DNA of 64,000 bases, from NCBI GenBank assembly GCA_019055375.1, contig JAHQIW010003598.1:1-64000 (forward strand). The letters run 5' to 3'. This stretch comes from Parelaphostrongylus tenuis (Eukaryota; Nematoda; Chromadorea; Rhabditida; Metastrongylidae). The notes beneath the pieces are model-generated. The model was not told the origin of the DNA. It did not search any database and saw only the letters and a program-made list of their open reading frames with translations. Position 1 is the first letter of the stretch. Each line of letters begins with the position of its first letter. The translations under genes were made by a program, and so were the position numbers. Positions 25,901-38,006 of this stretch are shown here, in pieces.

Positions 25901-28900
25901 ACCAGCACATATCAAAAAGACACGCTTCAAAAAACATGGAAAAAGTTTTTCAAAGGGTTTTACAGTTTCTCAGTTCTTCGCTGCTGTTTCTGAAACATTT
26001 TCGATGTCGAAAAGCTCGTGTTGGCATCAATGAATTAGTGATGGTATCAAACAGCTGGCGTTTTCGGCACAACTGTTGGACGTTGATACAGTTTTCATAG
26101 ATTCCGGAAATGTAAGAGAGGCATAAGATTACATCAAATGCTGCGTACTGTCACGACCACCACCGTCATATTACTTTCGCAGTCAGGAAAACAAGTCCCT
26201 TCACTTTTATTGTTTTCTGCGAAAGATGCTCATCATTGAGACATGCCCCAGGTCATACTCGTCACTAGCTTGCCGAAGATGTCCTGAGTGCACCTAGATC
26301 AGAACTATTGAAGACGTCTTTTGGTCATCATCTTCCTTATCACTTCGTGGACACACTTTACACTGAATCCTCGTGCAGGAAAATTTGAATTTACTCCATG
26401 ACACTGCCTTTGTAACAAACACTATGTGAATGAATTCTGAGTGACAAAACATAATATCTTATTAACAAAGCGAATGGCAAAGATCTATGCTTCCACAATA
26501 CCTCGATGTTATAAAGCTGAAGGGTGCTTAGTCTGAAGCTTGTCAACGGTAGTTCATGCGTTGTATCTTTACCAATCAAATATCCTTGACGCACTTGGCA
26601 GCATGACTACTCACTACAACAGAGTGATTATTTAACAGCAAATCTCTTACTCTTGTGAGAAACTGGTGTAAAACACAGGCTATTACAAGTGTAAGCATCT
26701 TATCACTCTTTTAGAGAAGCATGGGAGCACTGGTTAGAAATATGTCATGTAACCCAGACGTAGTCGCTGATTCGAACCTACGTTCCAGGCTCACCAAGTC
26801 AAATCTTCCTTTCTGAGTAGGCGAGTTAGTATGTGTCCTGACCGGGAGGATGGCAGTACTAACTTAATACATCGATGAGTCACCACGAATCATTGTAAAG
26901 GCCAGATAAGCATTCAGTAACCGCTAGCGCTGCTTAGAAGAGTCGAATGACTGGCGCATTCCTTGGGGATTGCTCAAAGGGCGCGAGCTTTAGCTTCATC
27001 CTTTTATCAAAAACTTCAACTTGACGTAGCACACTTGTCTAAACAATTGATGTGTTTAAATTTAGACGATCTACACTGTGAATCATTATTCACTTTCACT
27101 ACATCGCTGCAAACGCCAATCAAATCCTAAGGACTGATTGCAGTGAATTTGGGGAGAAGGCTGTTCGTAGAAGAAATTTAATTTCGAGGGCGGAAGCCTT
27201 GAATGGATCTGATTGATTGAAGACGAGGCGAAATAGTGATAGAGCAGAGTACCAAAACCAAAACGCATATGTGGTTTGAATAAAACTCTCGTATAAACAA
27301 ACACTACGAATAGCTGTACATTCGACTCCTTTTATAAACCTCGCTCAAAACAATATACAATCTGATAAAATATCTTGAGCCTTTCGGAAGAGTAAGCATA
27401 ACGAGTTCTTTCGATGTTTGACATTGAGAGCTTGATTTAAGCATATTCACGTGTTCCACTAGATGGAAAATTTTGAATAGGATCAAAACCTTGTTGGACT
27501 TCATCCTATCTAAAACACCTGTAAATAATCTAGCTTTTCAAAATGCGAAGTGTGTAAAGACTTGTCAGGTATTCTTCTTTTTTCCTTTATCATTGGAGAG
27601 GAATAATAAGTGGCTTCAAGCTTAGGACAGAAATAAAGTGCTCAAATCATAATAAAGTTGACTGAAGAGTAGGTGATCCTAAAAGTAGCTAATTGAAGAG
27701 AGGAACTTCCATTCGAATATCTTGCACTATCCGCCTTCTGCTTGTTAACCGACAAGGACAACAGTTCAATCTCCTGCTGACAAATAGGCCACAAAGGAAC
27801 GATTCGTCAAAGATGTAAGGCTTGGTTAAGATGAATGGCCCGATATGAGTGCAATGCAAAGAATGAGACATCATCCTACTTAGTGAACAACAGAGAAAAA
27901 GAGCGTATAAAAACTCTCTATGATCAGCTCCCCTTTTTTAGATTCCTGTAGATTCCTAAATTGCTGCTTCGTGTGGAATGTTTTAACCCATAGTAAGATA
28001 TATTGCTAATCCTAGTTTCTGATGTGGATGCAAAATAACGGATAATTTTGAAAGGTTACAATTTATCTTAAAACAATCCTATCAGCTCAAACAAGGGAAT
28101 AATGGAATCATAAAATCTAAAATGCTCTGACGACAAAGTACAAATCCATTAGCTCTGGTAGTGCGAAATTCTGATGTGCTGGAAGTAGCGAACTTTTGAG
28201 GAAATTTCTGCGTGGCGACTTGGTTCTTGAAATTTTCTCAGTTAGTGCGAATAAGTAGGCAAAGGTTTGAACTAGTACACGGCAACAACATAGGCAACAA
28301 ATAATCATTATCGTTTGTAAAATTATACGTCCCATCGAAAAAGAAGGTGCTTAAGATGTTTTTATTTCTGCACATCAATAATGGATTCGTTGGATGGTGA
28401 AGATTGAAAGAGATCAGAAGTGCGATGCTAGGAACTTTTCATATAAGTTTTGGTAGTGCATATTCGATACTCTTGATGAAGCGAATGTAAATTGAAGAGG
28501 AGAATTTCGTCGACAAATAAAAAAATTAGAAAAAACATAATTTTATCTTGCAGTGACTTCATCAGGAGATCTCAGCGAAAAATTCGAGTCTGAAATTTCT
28601 GAAATATACAGTGAGAACCTTTCGAAAAAGAGAAAAAATAAAGGTTAAGGAAAGGTAGAAATGGCGAAGAAATAACGAGAGTATTGAACACACGAAGGAG
28701 AAGGAGAATAGAGACACAAAAGAAAAGGAATGATGAGGAAGACTAAAAAAAAGAATGAGACATTATTTGCTAGAACCGTAGGAGAGTAGAGAAAATCAAA
28801 AGTTTCAAAACGTGTACCACGCGAAATGAAATATCTCTCCCAAAAGCTTTTATTTTTAGTGACATCCTGTCGCAGCCGTTCGACTAAGTAGGCACTAACC

Positions 28901-29499
28901 ACTCATTGGTGAGAGGGCACACTGATTCAGCTCAGTGTGGTTGGCGGGAAAGAGCGACTTTCCCCGAGGGAACAACCAATTTGTCGAGCAACATTGCCGT
29001 GTGAAAGGAACCGCAAAACATTTGTCATAAAACTTAGGAACGGATATCATTGATGAGAAGTCTAATGAACAGAAGCTGGAAATAAGATAGTATTCACCTA
29101 AATTGTTTCACTTACCCGAGTCAATATTGAGTACGCGATTCTCGAGGGATATACACAAGTTTTCGGCTGGCAGTCACTTTTTGACATCTATCCAACAAAA
29201 TGTGTGTATCAGAGATCGAAAAAGTATTGCAGAGCTGAGAAATGCAGCAATTACTAGGAGCTTAAGATCAGAGTCTGTGAAACTGCGAGAATATGATGGA
29301 ATGATATTGGTCAATCGATCACACCGCTTAATTCTCATAAACTTCAGTGTTCTTCATGCTAACAATAGGTATTACACCCAATGCAAATCGTTAACAACGA
29401 CGAGTAACGTCGGCCAATGGAGCTCGTTAACTCCTAAGGGACGACGTGTACCGGCTAAGGTACACGGTTGTTTAAAGACCTTCCTCGCTGCATAAAAGC
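22990..29499. other. Intergenic upstream region of the CAT gene
   Basis: Apart from the SINE-like repeat at 26,720 and a solo palindrome terminus at about 27,312 (TTCGACTCCTTTTATAAACC), I see no exon chain, domain or structured RNA here. The CAT promoter should lie at its left end. Confidence 0.45.
26720..26850 (+). repeat. tRNA-derived SINE-like repeat
   Basis: GGGAGCACTGGTTAGAAAT then GATTCGAACC at B-box spacing on the plus strand, followed by a tail (TTTCTGAGTAGGCGAGTTAG) like that after the copy at 21,340. Confidence 0.55.
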
Positions 29500-30930
29500 T
29501 TTCTCTCAGACATCTGCTAACCGTTCGAAAGCTTAAATCTCTGCCATTTCAACGGTTTTTTTGATTTCTAAAAAAGCCTTTTCATTACGTTGCAACAAAA
29601 TAGAATTATCTCTCACACTCAATTTTCTTCATTTGCGCTCATGGGGATTCGATATGGCTCTTCACTGAAGTTTTATTAGTTATTAGATAGCCCATATCTC
29701 GAAGATTTTGATAAGGTAAATGGTTTATCGATAGCTTAACACAGAACGGCGTAAAAGCAAGTAAAGATCACATTTCATGCCTAAAATGCTACCTCTCGGA
29801 CGTCATAGGTGGTTTATTGGTAATTATAGGTAAAGTTTTGAGTCAGAGGTGTCTTAGCGTTACATAAACGATAAAATATCACTTATGAACCTTTTACAAA
29901 AGTTTATTCATACAGAGAGTGGTTTTTCTCTCGAAATCCTTCAATCTTCAGCGGTAATACCACGCCACGTCCTTGTAAAAAATAGACAAACTTTCAGCCG
30001 TGTTGCGCATTTCCATCGCCTATATGGCAAGAGCGCAGCTTGAAAATACATATTTTACAACTAAACATTTCTGATAGAGGTCTTTGTGGAGGTTGATCTA
30101 ATATGTAGCTCGAGTAAGTGCAGGAAGAGCGCGCGTTCATCATTGCTTATGTTACGGTACTTCCCTGTCAGGACACATAATCAGTAAAAACTACTTTTCA
30201 CTATTTCTAGACTTGGAGTTCGTCGATAACCTTCTCAAAAATTCAAAGGTGTATTTGGTTTTTGAAAGGTCTTTGTATTAAACTGAAACAGGGAAGATAC
30301 TATGTTATTCAACACTTGAGTATATTGCGATGGGCAAAGCTTTTTCTCGGAAAATTCACCACTTCTTCGGTTACACAAATCTCGGCAAAATTGCTCGTTT
30401 GTTTCCGAGAAATCTCTTTATTGCGCTTGCAACACTGAAACTGAGATTGCATTTCACATTTGGCGAGCAAGCTTTCCACCGTTGTGTGAATGGATATTGC
30501 AACATCAGTACTAAACCTTCGCCATTTAATAACCAATCGATGGCTCAAATCTCGAAGATCTCAATGGTGTAGCCTCAAAAAATTCTCTTTGCCGGCTGTA
30601 GCAATAAGAATAAAAGTGCGTCACATATCCGAGTATTTTTCGCTAAACACGGCTTTTCTCTCAGGCTTACACAACCATTCGATAGCGCCAATCTCAAAAA
30701 TTTCAAGATATGCTTGGCTCTTGAGAGAGACTTTTACGTTCGTCGTTACAGCTAAAGGATATTGAGTCTAACACTGGGCACGCACCGGGCGCCACATGTA
30801 AATTTCCCTGCGCAATCGACACGGCGTCGAGTGCGAAACACAATATTCTTTCTGCCACTTGAAAACGCCTAAAATCTCGCATTCATGTAAAACACGATCG
30901 CTTTCTCTCGTATAGAAACCTTCTAAAAAC
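29500..30930. repeat. Degraded foldback-family sequence
   Basis: Contains internal motifs of the FB family (CGTTCGAAAGCTTAAATCTC at about 29,521; CCATTCGATAGCGCCAA at about 30,672) without clear paired termini. Short open frames on both strands here are not supported as genes. Confidence 0.45.
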
Positions 30931-31034
30931 GAGCTTATCATTGGGATCGTTGAGATTTTGCTATCATATGGTTACTGAACGCCTTCTGAAAGCCTTTGTT
31001 CAGCAAAGGATGTTTGAGTGTGAAAGAAAAATTA

Positions 31035-31895
31035 GTATATATATGTTAAGCGGCGACAAATCTTTAAACCAATCTCATTCGCTGAACAGCAAATTTTCAT
31101 AGGAGTATTTGTAACCATTCAAAAGCTTAAATCTCTGCCAACAACTGTACTTCACCAAATTTTTTGAAACACCCTTTTATAACCCTGTAGCATGCAGAAA
31201 AAATTTTATTTGTGACCCGCATTTCGTGTTCATTTTTACTACGCGTATAAGATGCTGGAAGCATGAAAAACATGTCAGCTTGTACAGAATTTTTGTTTAT
31301 CACGCGTTTTTATCTAAAGTTTCTGTAGATGCGACAAAAAAGTGCTCAATAAAATAACAACAGTTGCCCCCGTTTTAACGCTTAATGCGACAGATCATTA
31401 TCGAGCTACGCAGTAGATCAGACGATCATCCTACTAACAAGTCGCTGCTTTGGCTTGCCTTCACATTTTATTCAGCGATGTACCTTTTCGGCGACTTCGG
31501 TTACCGACCAACTCACGGAGTGGGGAGCGGGACCTGGGCGGAACGGCCGATCAGGTTTGAAATATTGTCATTCAATTTGGGATTTTTTCGTCCCCTTAAC
31601 AGAACCTCCAGTTAGAAACGAAGATTCTGATGGCACGGAAAATGCTCTACAAGCTGATATGTTTTTCGTACTCCCAGCTTTCTATACGCGTGATAAAAAT
31701 GAAGGCGAAAGGTGAGTGTGAAACAAAATCTTATTCTGGATGCTACAGCGATATATGAATTTGAGAATTTGGCAATGCATAGTTGTAAACGGAGATTTAA
31801 TTTCTTAACGATTACTAACACTTTTATGAAAAGATATTGCCCAGCGAATGAGATCGACTCGAAATTTTGTCGCCGTCTAACATACAAGTGCCAAA
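31035..31895. repeat. Foldback element FB2
   Basis: Left terminus TATATGTTAAGCGGCGACAA and CTCATTCGCTG; the right terminus is the inverted copy ending at about 31,895 (GTTAGACGGCGACAAAA read on the minus strand). Both arms also carry the TTTTCATA..AGTGTT..TAAT motif. Open frames in it are not supported as genes. Confidence 0.7.
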
Positions 31896-32299
31896 AATTT
31901 TATTTCACCTCTACAGCATAATATAAAACCATTTGAGAAGTCAATTACACCTTTATAGATTCTCGATATCCAAGTTGTCGAATGCTCACAAAAACCTAGA
32001 AAAGGAATAAAAAATACTTTATTTCAAAATGTAGGTGCGGATAGGGGAGATGCACCGCGAGTACTTATCTGGAGACACATATTTCTAACCAATAGTTTGC
32101 ATAATGCCAATGTTCTAAGCCTTTTATTCAAACATGGTTGTCTTTCACCATTTAGAATTCTTCCACTATCCATAAGTACTCAACCTTTTCTCGCTTACTT
32201 GAGCTCTGAATAACTGGAAGTGAACGAATGATTGATGTAAATTTTCACGAATGTTTAAAACCCTATATAAGGTTGGTACGCCAGGATTATAGAACGGTG

Positions 32300-32326
32300 T
32301 TTCGGAGGTCTCGCCCTCCTCGTCAG
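32300..32326 (-). ncRNA. Hammerhead-ribozyme-like core motif
   Basis: On the minus strand CTGACGA is followed by GGAGG, a six-base loop GCGAGA, CCTCC and GAAA. This matches the hammerhead core order CUGANGA, stem II, GAAA with a perfect five-pair stem. A fully paired stem III and a cleavage triplet were not found (GGGTC lies upstream but pairs poorly), so activity is unproven. Confidence 0.35.
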
Positions 32327-32360
32327 TGACTCACGACCCACATTAAGCCCTGCATTATAA

Positions 32361-32522
32361 CAAGGAGGGAGGCGAATGTGGTGACAGCACAGTGTACAAT
32401 GACACTGTGCTATCACCACTTTTTAGTCGACGGATCATGGCTGGTAGAACAAAACTGATCCAAGACATCGACTGTTTTCAAATCTCGCAATAATCAATTT
32501 TGTTTCTTCGCCTCCCTCCTTG
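32361..32522. repeat. Nested perfect palindrome (162 bp)
   Basis: Outer arms CAAGGAGGGAGGCGAA (32361-32376) and its exact complement (32507-32522) match 16 of 16. Inside, GTGGTGACAGCACAGTGT (32378-32395) pairs 17 of 18 with 32402-32419 around a six-base loop. Confidence 0.85.
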
Positions 32523-34261
32523 CTGGATTGATTAATGTAAACTTAGTTACAGTGAGAGTTTTTGATGAACACTCATCGAATACAGCAGGCATAATAATTT
32601 TTGATAAATTACTAGCTGTTCTCCAATTTTCATTCACTATGATGACTCTTGAGCCTCGTGTAAAACGAGGTAAGAGCAAACTAAAGCTTTTCATTGTGAT
32701 CCCCTTTGTACAAGCAATACAATTGCTTGAATGCCGAATTCAGTGCGCTTGCTTAGTATACGAGCCTTTTTCTCTACCGATGACACGTATAACTAAACAA
32801 GCGTATGAGCGAGTAGAGAATATCTTATTCAATCAAGTAATTCAGGAAATCCGAACATTTTTGCCAAACGAAAAAAACTTAATCAAACAACGAAAATCGC
32901 GCAATTCACTTTGCGCGCATCGATTACTATAGCCGTCGTCAGGAGTTAAAGTGATTACGAGAAAAGAAGACAAGTGGCTTAAATACTTTATGGCCGAAAT
33001 GCAACATTCACTGTGTGAGCGGATTGAATTTAAAGGTGCAGTCAGTCAATAAAAATAGCAAAAATAGATATCTGCTAATAAGTAGGATTATTTACAGTCA
33101 ACGCTTTTACAGTCGTCATCTCTTTAAGACGGTATTGTATGCATCTATAAATCGAATCTGAAGAAGAAGGCGTAGTGACTTCATCAGCGAGAAAGAAGGG
33201 GAATTGCAGTGATTGACAACTCCTCGTTACAAAAAAAAAGAAAACACACAATCAGCCATTCCGAAAGTGACAGATGTTGGTTGAGAGTAGTTTTACGCTC
33301 GAATGAAGGTGGCAAAGGAGGAAACACGCGAACCATCGAGTGAAAATTGAATCAACGCAGAGAAAAATCAAATTTGACGAGAATAAATCAAGAGGCTAAA
33401 CTAGTAGTACCTTCTTCAGAGTGAATTTAGAAGGACTGATTGAATGCCTGAATGTGTTAACATTCAAGAAATCAGTTGAATCACCACCGACGGTTGGTAG
33501 GAGCTCAGACTCACGAATCATGCTAATTCAGTCTTTAGAAGAGAATTCCAATATAATGGGATGAAGACTTGATTATTGCATTAAGAACTTGGATAATAGA
33601 TATGAAGATAAAATATTACTAGAGCAACTGATAAGTTTGCATCTGTCTTCTACATATTACAAGTTGGTCGATTCAGCATTGCGATTTCCCACCACCTAGC
33701 GTCTTCTTTGATATAGAACCATATCCATCATATGGTACTTGTTCTATCGTTCTAGACTTGGAGGATTTGAACAAAATTCTGTGAATGTTTTCATACGCTA
33801 TCGTATCGGTTTCTATATTATCTCCCTCTTTGGAAACCGTTAATAATACCGACTTGTGTAGGATAGATTTCCTGGAGAAAGCGAGTGTATTACCGCCACA
33901 GCGGGTAACTATCCAGTTAGCAAACGAGTAGCTAATTAGCGCATCCTGCATCCTATATATGAGAATTTCGCCGAATAAGTTTCTTCTATCGAGCGATGTT
34001 CGATCGAAGGAAGTTCAACTCGAACGAAGCAACAATGGTAAAGATCCATAGCGATGACTGCCGACCATCGACTATCGACTTGAATCGTTGGCTCTGAAGA
34101 AGATGAAACGCGGCGAAACGTCAGGCGAATAAAAAATTTTGTCAACAACCTCGTGATACAAGCTTAATTAAGGAAGAAAATATGATCGATCGGCCTTGCC
34201 AAAATCAGAATAAGGTTGATTTACAATGTGCTACATATTGCGCTGTGGTTCTTTTTCATTA

Positions 34262-35656
34262 ATCGGTAACAAATGAATATTCGACCCCATCAGCTGGACA
34301 AGGACTTTTCATAAGAGTGTTAAAAATCATTCAAAGGCTTAAATCTCTGACCAGCGCTGTGCGCACTTTTTTCTTAAAAAGGCCCTTCGATAACGCTTCG
34401 GCGAAAGCGAAACCTTTGTGTTTCACATACGCGTTTTTCTCGCGAAACAGAACTCTTCCTTTGAACTATTAGTAATAATTCGAAAGCGTAAGTTCTCACT
34501 ATTCCAACGCCATGCTTATCTTTCAAAAAGACCGTTTATCTGCAGTATAACAGGAAAAATAAGATTAATTTCACATCTTTGGCGAGGTTGCTTATCGTCT
34601 TAATCTACAGTCCGGGGGTTTGGTGGCCGCAGATTCAATGAAGCGATCCTCCACGATTGATTGATGCAGCTTATATAATGTGCAACTTTGGTCATTGGAT
34701 TGGAAGTTTTTCTTCAGCTTCGAAAAAACTTCAGATCATACGCATAACTCTAATACTAAAAGATTTTCGCTCAGCTCTATTATGGCGGCGCCACTTGACG
34801 GCTTTGGTAAAACGTATTTTTTGCTTTTGCAAAACATTTCTGTAGTTTATCGATAGCTCAAATCAGGTGCAATTTCAATGGCATGCTTAATTTCTCAAAT
34901 GGCTTATATCTGGTGCCGTACAAGTCAGAATAAGATTTTGTTCCTCATTGGAAGATTTCTCACTGGGTAGAAGTTTTGCTATAATGATTTCTTAATAGTT
35001 AAATGAAGAAAATCTTTCCGATTATAATAGTATATTTGGCTTTAAGAAGAAATTTCTTGGAGCTTTGTAACGACCGAAAGAAAATTGGGTTTCACACTCA
35101 GTGAGCGCTTCTAGTCGGCTAGGGTGTGTGTACATCTGTAATACTAATAAGCAAACGCATTTCTTGATCACAAAGATTTGCTCTATCTAATAGTCAAAAT
35201 TTTGTTATAAAAAGCTTCCATCAGGCAAGAAAGCTTTTAATGTGAAACAAAATCTTTTTTGATTAGTATGGCGTTAAAAACAAGCAACATCAGAAGCTAA
35301 ATATACATTCAACATTCACTTGATTTAAGCTATCGATAAACTACAGAATCGTTTTGCAAACGCAAAGAATACGCCTTTACCGAAGGCCTCAAATGGCGCC
35401 GCCATAGTAGAACAGTACCAGATTTTTTCCTCACGTTGATGAGCTTTACGTGCTTACAAAGAACTAATTGTAAGATTAAGCGGCCGATGCAAAGAACAAC
35501 TTCGATCTGAATTTTACAGCCTTGTGAGAGGGTGTTGCAAGAAAATCGCCTACGTACTGCGATAGCCAGAAGTTTAAGCTTTTAGATAACTACTAACCTT
35601 CATGTGATAAGTTCTTGTCCAGCGATTGGGGTTGAATATTCATTTGTTTCCGGACA
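34262..35656. repeat. Foldback element FB3, long palindrome
   Basis: Termini read AAATGAATATTCGACCCCA and its inverted copy at 35,630-35,650. Inside, matching inverted blocks occur at 34,778-34,860 (ATGGCGGCGCCACTT, TTTATCGATAGCT) and 35,325-35,405, so the arms are hundreds of bases long. Transcripts would form a long hairpin. Confidence 0.75.
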
Positions 35657-35659
35657 GAA

Positions 35660-38006
35660 GAAAAAAGCCTTCCCGTATTTCATTTTATGTTTACTTATAT
35701 ACAAATATGCGTGTCACATTTTGTATTACTACATACTTTATACTTATAAACCTTTCATCTATTTCATACGACCCGTTGCTATAACTTACTGTGCGCATCC
35801 CAGCACTTCCAGCATTCAAATCGCTTTCTTGCATTTAGCGTCACAAAGATCTTACAAGCATTTTGTCTTTTTCATGAATGCCGTAGAATACTGGTTGAAA
35901 ACGATTCTAGTTGCGATCTCCAGGATAGCTCAGCTAAGGAGCTTCCTTGCGGACCTGTGGTGCAAGATAAGGAGAGGAGTAGCACAAGTCATGCTTTATG
36001 ACAATGTGCATCACTATCCACTGTGTTGCTCCTCCAGAATTTCAGATTACTAATCTCGTGTTTGAATCGCGGTTTATGCAACGAACTCGAAATAGGCGCT
36101 GTTCGAAGTAAGCGGTGTAGTGAAACCCGCATAAGCGACGTTCAAGTTTAGAGTACTACATTTCTGACCCACCTGAACCTGACGTCTATTTATCAACAAC
36201 ACTCCTGATCTTTATCAATTACCGAGGTAACAAGTCCAGATTTTGGCAGTTACTTTCATGAGAAGGCATATTTGAATAATCACTCTGGTGTGTTCGACAT
36301 GGTCACATGTTTATTTAGCGCTTAAGTGAGTAATCAAAGCGCTTTATTGTTCGCAAAGTCAAAAAAGTTGTTTGTATTCGCAAGTTAAAATAAAGGACGA
36401 GTGGCCTATCGTGTTCTCCTTTTCAAACAAATTAAGAGCAGTTAAAATTTCTAATGTTTTGACTGCATTATTCACAGTGGTACGATGTTTACAATACACC
36501 TAAGAGAATTGAGTGGTGAGCAAAAACACGGTCTCAGGAGCGAATCAAACCGGCGTTTCATCCTATCCGGGGACGAGTGTTCTACCACTACACAACCGAG
36601 GCACATTTGCGGCACCACTCATTCTTCAACATCTCTATGTTAGCTAGCGGCCACCAACCTTTAACAGGTTTGGTCGGGTTTGAGATTTCACTCTATAAAC
36701 CCAGTTGAGATGACTGCCATGCGATATGTAATACTTATAATTCCTAATGTTTCTGATTGCATTTTTCGCAGTGGTACGATGTTTCTAATACACCTGCAGC
36801 GCAGTTATCATACTCTGCTTGAAAGAGGCATGTCTTGAGATCTCAGTAACACTGACTGAAAATCCTCTGCCCGACCAAGTAGCGCGTTAGGCCCGCATAG
36901 CAAACAGATACATAAGGGGTAGATTTTGAAGTAAAAGTCACCATCCTTGCACAATAACATAAAAGCTCACAGCGTATGGTCTAAGAAGCATTTTGGATGG
37001 AGGCAATAAACCCACACATGAACCGCAGGAAGGAATGCCTCTTAATAGTCATGGCGCAGTATATATGACTGTTGCTTTGAAATAGGAGGTGCATTCGCAT
37101 CTCATGTGATCTCTGACCGGTCAGTCTCCACTTGGACAACTTAGGGGAAGACTCATAAAAAGCAGTAAATTTGTTGAAAACTTAGTTGTACTTGATGCAA
37201 TTAAAACCTAAGCTGGGTGATTTTCTGCTAGAGGAAGCAGTGAAGGTGTTTAGCTGACGAGGTTGCGAGAAACATTAGTCATCCAGGCTCTGAAAAAGGC
37301 GACACCGTCGAAACGTCAGCTTATTGGATAAAGCGTATTATGAAAACCTCGCATTTGGCTTACAAAAGAAAAAACAAGGATTTTTGAAGATACCGAGGGT
37401 AATAGATAGACGGTCATCGAAAAAATAGGTGAGTTTTCGATTTGACGCTACACTAAAGGTATGCTAAACTGAGGTGTCCATCGTTGGAATCATGTTTAAT
37501 CACAAAACCGCTGTCAAATGAGGTCTTGCTAATGGAATAGAGATCAACAGAAGATGTACAGGTGGATCATACTATTCAAAAGTCTAAATTTTTAAGGGAA
37601 AGCAGTGTTTAGAACATTGTGAAAAGTTGATAACAATAACCCTAACATGGGTGAAACTCTTAACCACTGATGAGCTTCGAGCCCGCGACTGCTCTTTCCC
37701 AGGAGCACATATGCATCTATGTAGTTGTAATCAGTATCATACTTTCTCATCAAAAAATTAAAGGTGGAAACGAAAAGTTAGAGCACTGCTTGAAGCTTCG
37801 CTTTCCCGTGAGATCACTAAATCTATAAGTAAGTATGTATGAAAGAAAATGTCCTCTGTGGGTCTGAACACGGAGCAAGAGTTATTTTTTCTGCTAACGT
37901 CGTAATATCTAATCTGTCTATTTGCTTACTTCTCCGGTTCATTTCGCCGACTGTCCCACACTGGAAACTCGTCGTTGCTGTGCAGACGATCTATCTAGCA
38001 ACAACC
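35660..38006. other. Upstream region of the ET-module gene
   Basis: Holds the tRNA-like repeat pair and a hammerhead-like motif at 37,290, but no convincing exon before 38,007. A possible acceptor (CTATCTAG) precedes the ATG by eight bases, which would suit a leader exon or spliced leader. Confidence 0.4.
36510..36625 (-). repeat. tRNA-like repeat pair, intergenic
   Basis: ACCGGCGTTTCATCCTATCC and TGTTCTACCACTACACAACC resemble an inverted tRNA head. Flanking phrases TTCACAGTGGTACGATGTTT at 36,473 and TTCGCAGTGGTACGATGTTT at 36,767 show two adjacent copies of the same repeat edge. A similar segment lies at 48,580-48,680. Confidence 0.5.

Noticed and set aside
28117..28335. 72-codon minus-strand frame with signal-like N-terminus
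   Set aside because: A hydrophobic, cysteine-rich start followed by a basic tail can arise by chance at this length. No acceptor precedes the ATG.
29103..29495. 130-codon plus-strand open frame
   Set aside because: No domain, no signal peptide and no neighbouring exons with matching phase. Could be chance.
32528..32932. 134-codon plus-strand open frame
   Set aside because: Starts at the edge of a palindrome, with no recognisable domain or codon pattern.
35604..36053. 149-codon plus-strand open frame
   Set aside because: It begins inside the right end of foldback FB3 and runs into sequence similar to the tRNA-like repeat at about 61,820. No recognisable protein.
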